Source: Trichomonas vaginalis G3
Taxonomy: Eukaryota > Parabasalia > Trichomonadida > Trichomonadidae
Direction: 5' to 3'
Length of the DNA: 64,000 nucleotides
Assembly: GCF_026262505.1 (NCBI RefSeq)
Contig: NC_067204.1
Coordinates: 4,621,797-4,685,796, forward strand
Under the pieces are notes generated by a model. It searched no databases and was not told where the DNA came from. It saw nothing but the letters and a program-made list of their open reading frames with translations. Shown one piece after another: positions 1 to 10,778 of the stretch; positions within the stretch are counted from its first letter, which is position 1; every line of letters starts with the position of its first letter. The position numbers and the translations under genes are program-made.

Positions 1-1073
1 GCAGGTTCTCCGTATTTCTTGACTAATTCTTCCCATCGTGGATGCTTTTCATGACCATTTTGATAAACTTCGTTCGCAAAATGATTCAAATAAAATACTT
101 CGCTGTCTCTTCTTTCTTTATCCAAGATGCTGCTGCCGTTTAGCTTCGTTATTTGTGGATAGCGAGCGATTGTAAGCATTCTGACATCAACTTCGCCTTT
201 AATTTCTTGAATTGGGTTGCGATTAACACGAATCTCTGTCAAAGCTTTGTAATTTGTTAATGCATCGAGAGAGAATAAGTCTTCGATCTTATTCGATGCA
301 AGAGACAAAGATTCAAGGCTTAATAATTTTCCTTCTTTGAAATCGATCTTTGTAATTGTATTATCGTTGAGGAAAAGATTCTTTACGTTTGGAAGATCTC
401 CAATTGTATCAATTACCGTCGATAAACTTGAAATTTCGAGATTATTTAATTTGATTGTTTCAAGTTGCTTACATGTCTGTAATACCTTAAAATTACGTAT
501 AGATGTATTAGATATATCAATAATTTTGAGGTTTGGTAAGGCTTTGAGAAATATTTCAAGCTGATCTTCTTTGATATTTGTATCATTAAGTACAATTTCT
601 TGTAAATTATACGTATCTTGTGTTGTTGGAAAGTCTACAAAGTGAAGGCATCCTAATGTAAGGCATTCAATGTTCTTTCCGAGTTTTAAGAGATCCCAAA
701 TGAATTGGAATGATCCTACAAGGGAGCAAGCGACATTAACTGTTTTAACAGTCTCTGGGAAGTTATCAAACTCGCCTACTTGGTCAACATTTGTTGAATC
801 CAAGGATAATGATCCACCAACCAAGGAATATTCGTGTATTATTTCAGAAATTTTGACGCCCTTTTTAACAGATGAAGCTCTTAAGAATGATCCACTGTTA
901 GGAACTGTAACATCAAAAAGCTTTTGACCTTTATATTCGCCATTGTGCTTTCCACGTGATGGATCATCCCATTCGACACCATACCAGTCATCTTCGCCAC
1001 CTTTACTATCAACTAGTCGACCTGACCAGCGGATTGTAGCACAATGATTATCAGTTGTTCGAACTCTTTGCAT
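1..1073 (-). CDS. TBCE: Tubulin-specific chaperone E (TBCE), C-terminal part outside the window
   Basis: The frame starts with ATG at 1073 and stays open to the window edge (about 357 codons), so the 3' end is missing. Residues 16-55 form a CAP-Gly domain; GVEWDDPSRGKHNGEYKG is the typical glycine-rich signature. Residues about 150-300 form leucine-rich repeats, followed by an LNGSSILDKERR-type segment that I recall as typical of TBCE. The domain order CAP-Gly then LRR is that of TBCE; the terminal ubiquitin-like domain would lie beyond the edge. TBCE works with TBCC, TBCD and TBCB in folding alpha-tubulin and assembling the tubulin dimer in the cytosol. A TCATTA initiator match directly abuts the ATG. 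CAP-Gly/LRR proteins of other kinds are possible but fit less well. Confidence 0.85.
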   Translation of the reverse strand, partial: MQRVRTTDNHCATIRWSGRLVDSKGGEDDWYGVEWDDPSRGKHNGEYKGQKLFDVTVPNSGSFLRASSVKKGVKISEIIHEYSLVGGSLSLDSTNVDQVGEFDNFPETVKTVNVACSLVGSFQFIWDLLKLGKNIECLTLGCLHFVDFPTTQDTYNLQEIVLNDTNIKEDQLEIFLKALPNLKIIDISNTSIRNFKVLQTCKQLETIKLNNLEISSLSTVIDTIGDLPNVKNLFLNDNTITKIDFKEGKLLSLESLSLASNKIEDLFSLDALTNYKALTEIRVNRNPIQEIKGEVDVRMLTIARYPQITKLNGSSILDKERRDSEVFYLNHFANEVYQNGHEKHPRWEELVKKYGEP

Positions 1074-1284
1074 AATGACAAACGTGCACATAAAATTCAG
1101 GGGATCGTTTTAATTCAAATTTTGATAATAAGTTAAACCCCCAATAAATCTTAAATGTTCAAGCTATTTTACATATAAATAGCCCGGACTCACGAAATAA
1201 TTTATTAGATATAACTCAATAAACAAAATGAAAAGCATTACTCACCTAATTTTATAAATTTACAAGATTATTAATATAAATTTT
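1074..1284. other. Intergenic, AT-rich
   Basis: This short spacer lies between the start of the TBCE gene and the 3' end of the BspA-like gene; both are on the minus strand. It is AT-rich and I see no conserved gene or repeat in it. Confidence 0.5.
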
Positions 1285-3942
1285 TTAGAATAATCCAAGA
1301 GAAAGACCTTCACTAAGTTGTATTGTAAATAATGAAAGATGGTATCGGTAGTGGTCTCTCTTTTTGCATGTGAGGATGCTGCACGGCCTGATACAATCAC
1401 GATTAAAATGGCAATCTGTATAAAGATGTTCGAGGAATGTTTCATTCTTGTTCTCGATATCAATTCCGCACGTAAGACTAACGCAGTTTGAAAATGCGTT
1501 ATCTTCGATGTTTTGAACGCAAATAGGAATATTTATGTGAGTTAGAGATGTACAGTCAGAGAAAGCATAGCGGTAGATAGTTTCGACTGAGTCATCAGGT
1601 ATTAGTATGTTTATTAAGTTCTTACAAGCAAGGAATGCACCGGCAGAGATATTTCTAATTGTCGATGGTATATAGAAGAATTTGGAAGGAGATGCAGGAG
1701 GATAGCAGACAAGAACTGTCTTGTTCTTGTCGAATAGTGCGCGATTCCCAACTGAGAAGTAATCGCTCTCGTTGCAAATGAATTGACGAATTGAGGTGCA
1801 TCCTTGGAAAACAAAGAATCCAAGTGAATTTAATGAGCTATTATCACTAATTATGAATGTTTCAAGATTCTTGCAGCTTTTAAATGCATAATCTGATATT
1901 GTTTTTGTATCGCGTGGAATTGTAATACTACTGATATTTGTCCACTCAAATGCATTTAACCCAATACTTTGGATAGAAGAGGGCAAATTGATGTATGTAA
2001 GATGATATGCATATTGAAAAGCAATTTTCTCTATTGATGAAATTGGAGGATTTCCTAAAAATGTGATATTTATAATGGAAGATCCTTTAAATGCATTTGT
2101 ACCAATATGAGTAATTGCTTCAGAAAATTCGATGGATCGCAATCCACAAAATTGAAAGCCTTCATAATGAACATGGGAGATATTGGTTGCTTTAACATAT
2201 GTTAATTTCCAACAATACAAGAAAGCGTTCGAATATATTTGCGCTCCTTTGGACTCAAAAATAACAGTATGAAGCCGACCACACCCATAAAAAGCAGCAA
2301 CATCAATTTTTTTTATATCTCTTCCAAAGCGAACTTCTTCTAAATTTGAGCTCCCTGAACAACCATATACCTGCAATTCAACTAAAGTGTCAGGAAAAGA
2401 TATGTTTTTTAAACTGTGACAAGATCCAAATGCACCACCTCCAATGATTTTCAAATTATTTGGAAAACTAAAATCTTCAAGTTTTTTGCAATCTCCAAAA
2501 GCTCCGTCTCCAATTTTTGTTAAACTTGAATTTGATGGGAAAATAATTGTTTTCAGTGATGTGCAACCTCTGAAAGCATTATATCCTATTTCTGTAAGTG
2601 AACTAGGAAAACTAAAATTCGTTAAATTAATATTATATGCAAATACATCATCGCCAATTTTTGTCAAACAAGAATTTGATGAAAAATTAATAGATTTTAG
2701 AACTGAGATCCCTTTGAATACACCTGCTGAAATAAATTTAACTGTTTCTAGAATTTTATATGATTCCAGCTTGCTAAATCTGGCATAAATTATTGTTTTC
2801 CCACTATCATAAAGCAATCTTTGATTGTCAAATGAATAATTTGAATCTTCAGCGAAGTCCAGCTCAGCATCAACTGGAAAGCATGCACCACCAATAGTTT
2901 TAAGACTTTTTGGCAGTTTTATATATTTCAGATTTACACATTCAGCAAAAGCTGAGCTTTCAATCGTTGTAATATTTCCAATGAATGTAATATTTGTAAT
3001 ACTTGAGTTTTCGAAACATCCTTGAGGAATTTTCGTGATGCCACTTCCTAGAACAACTTTATCGAGATATTTGCAGTTTTTAAACGCATTATTTCCAATA
3101 GATGTGACGATGTCAGGAATAGTGATATTTCCGATATGTGATCCAGAAAAAGCTCCACCACCAATACTCTTTACTCTTGAATTGAATGTTATGTTTTCTA
3201 ATGGCAAATTAGCGAAAAAAGAACCAGGAATTGACTCAATCAATTCTGGTAAAGTGAATGAAGTGAAATTGTTTCGTGTTTTCATGAGAAACCTCGTCCT
3301 TTGTTTGTTATATAATATTCCATCTTCAAATGTAAACCATTGATTTTCTGGATCGCAATTTATTACTTTGACATTTGAACTTCTAAAGGCTCCAAGATCA
3401 AGAGTTGATACATCTTTTGGTATGTATATTTCTGTGAATGATGTTCCAAGAAAGGCAGTGTCTTCTATCCAAAATAGTTTTGAATCAGGCTCGATAATTA
3501 ATGTCGATAATAAATTACAATACATAAAACACGATCTTCTTAGATGTGTAATTGCATTTGGAATGTGGAATGTTGAAAATGGACATCTTTGAAATACATA
3601 TGCTGAAATCTCAGTTAGTTTTTTTGGAAGATAAATCTGCGATAATGAACTTTCATCAAAGGCATGGGATTTGATTTCTGATAGATACTCGCAGTTTGTG
3701 AAATTAATAGTTGAAAGTCTTGTACAACCGTAAAAAGCAAATTCTCCAATACTTTCGAGCAATGAATCTTGTGGAAATGTGACAGATAATAGAGTATCTT
3801 TGCTCCCTTTGAATGCATAATTTGTGGCAATCGGATCACCTTTGATAATTTTGCATGTTGGTTTAAGAATAACATGAACACTACGATCTGTAGAAAATAA
3901 GACGCTATCTTGATTGATATATGTTTCACCTAATACTATTCT
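1285..3942 (-). pseudogene. BspA-like (TpLRR) leucine-rich-repeat surface protein, no in-frame ATG at the 5' end
   Basis: The open frame encodes about 25 repeats of the Treponema pallidum LRR type, with units such as IGEFAFYGCTRL and ITHIGTNAFKGSSI and the recurring A/CF..C..L core. This is the BspA family, greatly expanded in trichomonads and linked to the cell surface. The frame opens immediately after a TAG at 3943-3945. No ATG occurs before residue about 60, where the repeats are already under way, and I see no N-terminal leader. The C-terminus is Cys-rich and has no evident transmembrane helix. Either the 5' end has been lost, making it a truncated pseudogene, or translation begins at a non-ATG codon. 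The repeat region itself has no stops, so the loss would be recent. Confidence 0.75.
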
Positions 3943-4311
3943 CTAGCTATCATCGATAGCTAAGCAAAAATTTATCTCAATTTCTGAGGTAAGCTAAAAT
4001 TTAATTTCTTTAAAATTAACACACCATTCTTAATCTCAAACAAATTACACTTGGATCTGAAAATTTGTTTCAAAATTGTGTGGAATGATTGTGAGTTTTG
4101 GCCAAATATCGCCATTCTTTAAACGTGTCTGAATATTAAAAATATTAGATCTTGACTCAAAGATTTAGAACCTTAAATTATGGGTGCGAAGACTGTCTTT
4201 GATTTCTAATTTTATTTTAATTTCCAAGCCAATTGTTCTAGTCTTTGAAGGATTCTACGATATGAATATTAGTCTAAATTCTTCTTTTTTCATATAAATT
4301 TTTATGTTGCT
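3943..4311. other. Intergenic with an 8-bp hairpin
   Basis: The spacer upstream of both the BspA-like and TAF2-like genes contains a perfect short hairpin: TAGCTATC at 3944-3951, loop ATC, GATAGCTA at 3955-3962. It overlaps the stop codon that closes the upstream end of the BspA frame. Otherwise the spacer is AT-rich and holds the initiator of the next gene. Confidence 0.5.
4290..4295 (+). promoter_or_regulatory. Initiator (Inr) of the TAF2-like gene
   Basis: TCATAT matches the trichomonad initiator TCA(+1)Py(T/A)(T/A). Transcription from A4292 would give a 20-nt leader to the ATG at 4312. One out-of-frame ATG at 4303 lies in between and is closed at once by a stop. Confidence 0.5.
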
Positions 4312-6978
4312 ATGAAACCATCATGTAAAATACGCACAAGTTTCTTTATTTCATTTACAAACAATTTAATAGACTGTATTAGTGATATTGATATAACTGA
4401 TTGTCCTTCAAAGCAACTAAAATTTCAGATTTCTTCTTCAATTCGAATAATATCAATTACATGTAACAAAAAACCAGTATTTTATAGTCGTCAAAGTACT
4501 CAAGATGAAGATGACAGTACAAATTTAATTATTTTCGTTCCAACGGGTTTTAAAAATTTGATTTGGTCGCCAATTCCAAAAATGAACTCAAATCCTACCC
4601 ATAATCTAAGCATATGCATCAAGTATACGCTTTTGTCCTCACATCCATCATTATTTTGGCGAAATAATTTTTGTTGTACAATGAACCATGCATATGGCTC
4701 TGCCGGATGGCTACCTTTATATATAACAGAAACAAATTCAATATATGAATCGATCACCGTTTCATCAGACCTTCCTAATGCAACAATTTTAGGTCCAAAT
4801 TCGAATTTTACAGAAATACGCCTAAATGGGCATCCAGCTAAGCAATTTGATGTTTCTTCATGCACAAACTACGATTTTCTAGGCTGGGTAGTAGGAATAA
4901 TTAATACAGTTACTGTAAGTAGACTGATTTTTTACTCATTAGAAAATTTAGATACTCAGAAGCTTTCTTTCCTCAGTAACTTTGATAATTATGTTCCAAA
5001 AACAATATATCCGTTTATATTTCTACCAGATATAAATTCAGATATGATTTTAACAAATGGATATTGTATTTTATCTACAAAGTTCCTTTCAACGTATTCT
5101 GACTTCAATTCTTTTATTCCCATACCAACAACATACCATTTAGTTGCAGCAATTTGCTACGCTCTTACTTTTAATGAGTATGGACGAAATATTTACTTTA
5201 AGCCATCATTAACATGGTTCTATGTTGGAATGATGAGCTTTGCAGCATCAAATAATATGATTTATATACTCGGAAGTAACGAAATTGATGCTTATAACTA
5301 TACATTGCTAAGATATCTTTATAGAGCAGGTAAAATAGAGAAAGACTATAATGAATTCAAAGCATTTGAATGGAATATACAAAGTAAGCATCGAATTCAA
5401 GCTTTGTTCATTGTAAATGTCATATTTACTTTTATTGATGAAAGTAAATACGATTCGTTCATTAGAAGTATACCAGAATATATAAATTATGAGATACTTA
5501 TTAATTATTTGGCCCAAGTCATTGAAAATCCAGCTGATTTCATTGATTTCTGGTTATCTCCGAGAATATTACCAGTTATAAGAGTCAATTTCGACTACGA
5601 AATTAACAAAAAGTTTAAATCCCTCGGAAATGCTAATGTTATGACATTTTTGCTCACAAAAAGTGACTCAATTCCAATATATGCATCTTGTACTATTAAT
5701 TTCTTTTGCCAAACTGTTGGATACATCGAAGATGTCATATTGAATCTGAATGGCGAAACAAAAACCTCAATATCCTTCCATAAAAAGAGAATTAGAAAAG
5801 TTTCGTCAAGTTCCCAACCAACACCAGTAGATTCCATATTGTTTGCATTAATAGAATCGAATCCAAGGATACCTGTTATATTTCTTCATGATTTTAACCC
5901 AACTTTCCTGGTTAATATTGTTAAATCATATAAGTCCTCAGTTTTCTCACAACATGAGGCTTTAATGTCGCTAAACAGATTTCTTCTAAATTGCGGAGAA
6001 GAAGGAACTGAAGTTTTGGATTATTTCAAAGAAATTCTTGATGACAGTTCAGTTTTTTATTCTTTGAAATGCCATGTTTTGAAGATCTTGGCTGATATTT
6101 GCTTCCAAGAGAATTTTAGCCGACTTCAGGAAGTTTCGAGGAAAATTTTTGTTGATTTCTTTCTCAACAAGATCGCAGCGCCTGATTCGCTTAGCTTACA
6201 AGATGTTGATAGCATCCATCCGTCAGTTGTCATATCTGTTTTTGATGGTTTGGTCAGATTTGGTCAAGTTAACGGCAGATTTACTTCCTACGACTATCTG
6301 ATGAATAGTGTATTACAATCTAGTGGAACTATGCTAGAACCATACTTTATTCAACAGCTAGAAAACGTTCACTTATTAAATAAAAAAGAATCCAAGGAAT
6401 TATCCTCTTTTTTATTAGAAATAATAAAAGGAACGGAAGACCCAATGCTTCAAATCATCGCTATCAACTCTTGTCGTAGGTTTTGTGATAAAACAAAGCC
6501 AGATATCAAAGAAGAGCTAGTGAATACGTTTCTTGGCATTATTGATAACAGAAGTCTCCATTCATCTGTCAGACAGGCCATTGCAAGACTAATTGTCTCA
6601 ATGCAGCCAGAACTTTCTGCAATTGCAATGTTAACTGTAATAAATGGAGAATTTGAAAGTGAAAACCCAGACTATTTGTTAATAGAAAATGTCCTCTCTT
6701 ATTTGATCTACGCAATTCCTTCTTGGGGAGATTTTGTGAAAAGAGCAACGAGAGAGCATTCAAATATGAGTGACATATTTGAATACATCCGTATAATAAT
6801 GGGATTTTCAATGAATGCATATACATCCATAGCTTCTAAGTGCGAAAAATTATATAATATTCTTTTTGAAAAGAAATGGAAGATCACATACATCCCTGAT
6901 GGATTGATCAAGTCAACAAAGATTGACTATGCCAATGATTTTGATGAAGGATTCTTTTCCGATGATAATCTTGATTGA
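4312..6978 (+). CDS. TAF2-like TFIID subunit (M1-aminopeptidase fold without the zinc motif)
   Basis: The 888-residue protein resembles TAF2, the TFIID subunit built on an M1-aminopeptidase scaffold. The N-terminal 200 residues are beta-rich and end in a segment like the aminopeptidase 'saddle'. A helical segment around residues 275-315 (HLVAAICYALTFNEYG, then WFYVGMMSFAAS) occupies the place of the M1 catalytic helices but lacks HExxH, as TAF2 does. A block near residue 470 (VGYIEDVILNLNGE) and the following region resemble the TAF2 domain after the peptidase core. The C-terminal half is HEAT-like helices. In animals and yeast TAF2 with TAF1 contacts the initiator. The family call is by eye; an inactive M1-like peptidase relative is the alternative. 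Confidence 0.6.
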   Translation: MKPSCKIRTSFFISFTNNLIDCISDIDITDCPSKQLKFQISSSIRIISITCNKKPVFYSRQSTQDEDDSTNLIIFVPTGFKNLIWSPIPKMNSNPTHNLSICIKYTLLSSHPSLFWRNNFCCTMNHAYGSAGWLPLYITETNSIYESITVSSDLPNATILGPNSNFTEIRLNGHPAKQFDVSSCTNYDFLGWVVGIINTVTVSRLIFYSLENLDTQKLSFLSNFDNYVPKTIYPFIFLPDINSDMILTNGYCILSTKFLSTYSDFNSFIPIPTTYHLVAAICYALTFNEYGRNIYFKPSLTWFYVGMMSFAASNNMIYILGSNEIDAYNYTLLRYLYRAGKIEKDYNEFKAFEWNIQSKHRIQALFIVNVIFTFIDESKYDSFIRSIPEYINYEILINYLAQVIENPADFIDFWLSPRILPVIRVNFDYEINKKFKSLGNANVMTFLLTKSDSIPIYASCTINFFCQTVGYIEDVILNLNGETKTSISFHKKRIRKVSSSSQPTPVDSILFALIESNPRIPVIFLHDFNPTFLVNIVKSYKSSVFSQHEALMSLNRFLLNCGEEGTEVLDYFKEILDDSSVFYSLKCHVLKILADICFQENFSRLQEVSRKIFVDFFLNKIAAPDSLSLQDVDSIHPSVVISVFDGLVRFGQVNGRFTSYDYLMNSVLQSSGTMLEPYFIQQLENVHLLNKKESKELSSFLLEIIKGTEDPMLQIIAINSCRRFCDKTKPDIKEELVNTFLGIIDNRSLHSSVRQAIARLIVSMQPELSAIAMLTVINGEFESENPDYLLIENVLSYLIYAIPSWGDFVKRATREHSNMSDIFEYIRIIMGFSMNAYTSIASKCEKLYNILFEKKWKITYIPDGLIKSTKIDYANDFDEGFFSDDNLD

Positions 6979-7336
6979 ATCATCATGTTTTTATTGTTTA
7001 TTATATTTTTGTATTTAATAAAGTGTATCTTATTGAGTTTTGAATGAGATTCGATTCTTTACAATTACAATTTTATTCTTGAATTTTCGGACTTATAAAG
7101 ATTCTGAAAAGAAAGCCTTTCAAGAAGCTAGGCTCCATGTGGATACATCAAACGAGTGAATAGTATCATATATCAATGCCATGGTCGTTTCGAATAAAAG
7201 TGGTTTATAAAGGGTCAATTTTTATTGAAATTGTGTTTAACATCTTCTAACTGATATTTATGATATTAAAAATTACATCAAATCAAATTTATCCGAGCAA
7301 TTTTTTTGACAATAAAAAAAATTAATTATTTTCGAA
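6979..7336. other. Intergenic, AT-rich
   Basis: The 358-bp spacer between two plus-strand genes contains TAAA-type polyadenylation-like sequence just after the TAF2-like stop and nothing else that I recognise. Confidence 0.5.
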
Positions 7337-8536
7337 ATGAATTCAAAAACTCTCTTTCGGCCATTATTAATACCATTTTTTCTTTTGTTAACAGTTGCTA
7401 TAACAACAATGGTTTTAATATTGAATGTTAGACAGCCTATAATAGAAGAAATTAACACCGAAAGAGAATTATTCATTTTAAATCGACAAAGGCCATGTAC
7501 ACTAGACAGAAATATGGATTTAATAGGACCACCAAGTTATATCCATGAAATAGGTACAAAAGAATGGACAGATATTGATTTAGAAAATAAATTGTCAAAA
7601 ATTGACTGGAGTGAATGTCCAAATTGCGATTTAATACACAGACCGACAAAAGTAAATTCAACCAGCAGGGATTTTATCATTGTAGCTATGATAAATTGTT
7701 CGAATAATTTACAAGGATTCTTAAGATCGTTGAGATCGACGGGATCAAGAGCCATGGTTGTCCTATTCTGCGATGAATTAGCGATGAAGCAACTTTCCGA
7801 TTTTCATAAAGATTTAATTCAAAAATGCGGTGCGATATTGATTAATATCGGTAAAATGCCTACAAAATTCCTAAAGAAGCCATTCGAAAACAGGCATCCA
7901 CTTTTCTACACATTTTTATACAAATATCGAAAATTAATCGACAGAGTCATTATGGTTGACTTATTAGATGTTTACTTCCAAGAGGATCCGTTTACACCTG
8001 ATTTTAACTCTTCCACTTTCGCGGCTACTACAGAAATGGTCAAATTTTCAACTTGTCCAATAAATACTGAGTGGATTTCAGTTGCAGATCCTAATTACGA
8101 TCCATACTTTTATGCAGACAAAACACCTCTATGTTTTGGAATGGTATATGGCTGCATAACTTGCTTCTTGAAATTTTATGATATAATATTTAAACAGAAG
8201 CCATGGAAGAACTTCCAGATCAGTACAATTGATCAAGGATACTTGAATTATTACTTTTATAAAGGAATATTCTCAAGAAATGGACTTTTTGTAGCTGGAT
8301 CGAAAGCTGGAGATAAAATTATCTCAACAAGAGGAGGAAATGTTTCCTCTAAAGTTGGACCATATGGAGAAATGCTCATGGAAGGTTCTGACAACGTTCC
8401 TGCAATTCTCCACCATTATAACAGGCATTGCAAGCTTTGGCAGGACATTCATAGGAAATGCAAGCTTGTTGGATCGGATAGTAAAGCATATGCAAAACAG
8501 AAGGAGATGACTGAAAAATGTCCCCTTCCGGATTAG
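7337..8536 (+). CDS. Type II membrane glycosyltransferase (nucleotide-diphospho-sugar transferase type)
   Basis: The 399-residue protein has a short cytosolic N-terminus, one hydrophobic anchor at residues 11-30 and a lumenal catalytic part. This is the usual layout of Golgi glycosyltransferases. The motif DLLDVYFQEDPF at 208-219 is a DxD-type metal and nucleotide-sugar site of the form seen in GT-A families (the D.RDV.FQ.DPF class). DQGYLNYYF and the HHYNRH segment near the C-terminus are also typical of this class. The donor sugar and acceptor cannot be told from the sequence. It probably acts in the secretory pathway on the glycoconjugates of the parasite surface. Confidence 0.7.
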   Translation: MNSKTLFRPLLIPFFLLLTVAITTMVLILNVRQPIIEEINTERELFILNRQRPCTLDRNMDLIGPPSYIHEIGTKEWTDIDLENKLSKIDWSECPNCDLIHRPTKVNSTSRDFIIVAMINCSNNLQGFLRSLRSTGSRAMVVLFCDELAMKQLSDFHKDLIQKCGAILINIGKMPTKFLKKPFENRHPLFYTFLYKYRKLIDRVIMVDLLDVYFQEDPFTPDFNSSTFAATTEMVKFSTCPINTEWISVADPNYDPYFYADKTPLCFGMVYGCITCFLKFYDIIFKQKPWKNFQISTIDQGYLNYYFYKGIFSRNGLFVAGSKAGDKIISTRGGNVSSKVGPYGEMLMEGSDNVPAILHHYNRHCKLWQDIHRKCKLVGSDSKAYAKQKEMTEKCPLPD

Positions 8537-8957
8537 TTTTATTTGTTATTTTGTTGTTGTTTTGTAAAGATATATATTATATAGTCTAACATAAAGTTTT
8601 GGAATCAATATAGTAGAATTCAAAATTCAGTAAATTAATTCTAGATTCAGAGTATTTATATAGAGCAAATATGGTTCACTTGATTTAAAACTTTTTGTTC
8701 TTACATATCTAAGAGTCAAAGAAGTAATAAACCTCATCAAAATAAGCTGTATTTTACCTTATTAGATCTCGATAGGATTTGGTGTATTTTGAAGTATACC
8801 AATGGATAAACAAATCTGAGGTGGCCTATAATATAGCCAGTCAATAGTATCTTGGTAGATTTCATTAGTAAATATCTTTTGATTTCGCAAAAATGGCACA
8901 CATAACTGCCTTAATATTTTTATACTTAGTGATTTTGTGAGAAAACGAATCTTTATT
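8537..8957. other. Intergenic, AT-rich
   Basis: I see no gene in this spacer. Longer upstream reading for the next gene is unlikely, because a good initiator sits at its 3' end. Confidence 0.5.
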
Positions 8958-8963
8958 TCATTT
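8958..8963 (+). promoter_or_regulatory. Initiator (Inr) that fixes the start of the metallophosphoesterase
   Basis: TCATTT is a full match to the trichomonad initiator. A8960 as +1 would leave a 7-nt leader to ATG 8967. The in-frame GTG at 8937 lies upstream of it and would not be in the transcript, so ATG 8967 is the start. Confidence 0.6.
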
Positions 8964-8966
8964 TTA

Positions 8967-10778
8967 ATGTGGAAGCGATTGATTTCTTTTGCCTTGTATC
9001 CTGCACTCATGGGAATTACTCTTGTTTTGTTGATGGCACATCAGTATATGACAACAAACTCAGGAATAATTCCTCTAGAGCCTGGTTTTACTGAATTTAA
9101 TTATTCATCTGATCCAAAGTATATTGTGCAAATCTCAGATATTCATTATTCGCCATGTTATGACACAGAGAACCCTCTTCGAACAGTTTTCTCCATTGCT
9201 CAAGAACAATTAAAATCAGATTTCGTAGTTTTAAGCGGTGATATGACTGATAACTATAACAAATGCACTAAACCTGCATGTTCATCCCCTGTTCTTGATC
9301 ATTGGATCGGATATGAAAGAGCTCTCAATGCATCTAAACTAGATCAGGAAACAATATTTGAAGTTCTAGGAAATCATGATATGTGGGGAATTTATGAGTT
9401 CAATGAAAACCAGTATTGTTCAAAATTTGTCAGATCTTTCAACAAAAGTAATTTTTATTCATATTCACAAACAAAGAATGGACTAAGAGTTGTAGCATTC
9501 CAGCCACAAGATTTCCCATCTGGGCATGGTCCTAACTGTTTCATGCCTATATACAGAAGCCACATGATTGATAAATTCCAAGAAGAAATTGAAAAATTAA
9601 ATGATGAAAAAATTGACACAATTGTTGTGAGTCATTTCCCAAGAGAAACATGTTTGAATTTCTACACGAAGAGTAAGAAAGGTGAAACATTTTCTTCCCT
9701 ATTAAAGAAGCATAATGTCCTTGCTCATATTACAGGACACACGCATCCAAAAAGAATTGAAGTTCGTCACATCGATGGAGATTATGTTGAATTCACTTCT
9801 TCAGCATTTAAGAGAGTTCATGGATTTGTTTTGCTTACTATTGATAATGGGCAAGTCAACTATGAGTTTAAAGACTTGTATTATGGAAAAGACTACGCAA
9901 TATTGACTTCACCTTCGCCTTCAAAATTCCAAAGATTTACTTTGAAAAACGAGAAAATTCCGATAAGATTGATATCATTTTCTGGCTCTAAGGATAAGAA
10001 TTTCACAGTTAGTGGTGCAGTTAATGGAAAACTATCTTTTGAGAAGTTTCTTAAAGAAAATGTTGCGATTTATTCACTGAAAAATGCTGCATTCAAAAAA
10101 GGTGAAAATTACCTGAAAATTTCAGGAGATTATGACTATGAAATGAACTTAACAGTTGGAACAACAGCGGGTCCATTCAGAGAACCTCGCATTGTTAATG
10201 TTTCTATCTGGTGGATGCATCTTATCTCTTTCTTCTTTTATTCTTATTTAGTTTTAATTGTTATCGGATTTTGGAGAAAATTTAATACGAAGGGACATGA
10301 AATTCTATTGGGACCACTAACAATTGGTAATATTATATATCAAACAAGGTTTGATTATAAGTTATTGATGACAATTTTCTTTGTTTGGCCTTTCATTTTG
10401 CCAACAATGTTCTATCAGACTCAAAATAGACTGTCATCACTTTGGATCTTTGGAATGATGGTTTCTGGACGTGTATCTTTTGACTTGTTTGGTTATTTGG
10501 CTGTTATTTTCTATCATGTCACTGTATACTTAATATTTATTGATGTTTCAGTGTTAATTGTCAAACAAAAATTCGCTTTTTCAAAGATATGGTGTGACTT
10601 ATTTATTAACACATTTTTGTTTTTACTTGGTTCATTATTCTGGTATAGATATGGTACAGATATTGGATACAAATATTACTGGATATCCTCTTTTACTTTC
10701 TCAATTATTCCAATTTGTTTCATATTTTTGGCAATCTCAGAACATAAATTCAACAACAGAAGATTTAAGATAGATTAA
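8967..10778 (+). CDS. TMEM62-like membrane metallophosphoesterase
   Basis: The 603-residue protein has a calcineurin-type phosphoesterase domain with the metal-binding motifs in order: SDIH (57-60), GDMTDN (91-96), GNHDMW (135-140), SHF (222-224) and GHTH (257-260). A signal anchor lies at residues about 8-24. After a beta-rich middle region there are about six hydrophobic segments from residue about 405 to the end. Phosphoesterase followed by a multi-span C-terminus is the TMEM62 arrangement. The catalytic domain would face the lumen or outside. All metal ligands are present, so it is likely active; the substrate is unknown. I chose the start from the initiator at 8958. Confidence 0.8.
   Translation: MWKRLISFALYPALMGITLVLLMAHQYMTTNSGIIPLEPGFTEFNYSSDPKYIVQISDIHYSPCYDTENPLRTVFSIAQEQLKSDFVVLSGDMTDNYNKCTKPACSSPVLDHWIGYERALNASKLDQETIFEVLGNHDMWGIYEFNENQYCSKFVRSFNKSNFYSYSQTKNGLRVVAFQPQDFPSGHGPNCFMPIYRSHMIDKFQEEIEKLNDEKIDTIVVSHFPRETCLNFYTKSKKGETFSSLLKKHNVLAHITGHTHPKRIEVRHIDGDYVEFTSSAFKRVHGFVLLTIDNGQVNYEFKDLYYGKDYAILTSPSPSKFQRFTLKNEKIPIRLISFSGSKDKNFTVSGAVNGKLSFEKFLKENVAIYSLKNAAFKKGENYLKISGDYDYEMNLTVGTTAGPFREPRIVNVSIWWMHLISFFFYSYLVLIVIGFWRKFNTKGHEILLGPLTIGNIIYQTRFDYKLLMTIFFVWPFILPTMFYQTQNRLSSLWIFGMMVSGRVSFDLFGYLAVIFYHVTVYLIFIDVSVLIVKQKFAFSKIWCDLFINTFLFLLGSLFWYRYGTDIGYKYYWISSFTFSIIPICFIFLAISEHKFNNRRFKID

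Noticed and set aside
7537-7755. Open frames opposite the glycosyltransferase and similar opposite-strand frames elsewhere
   Set aside because: They mirror clearly conserved genes on the other strand and have no features of their own.
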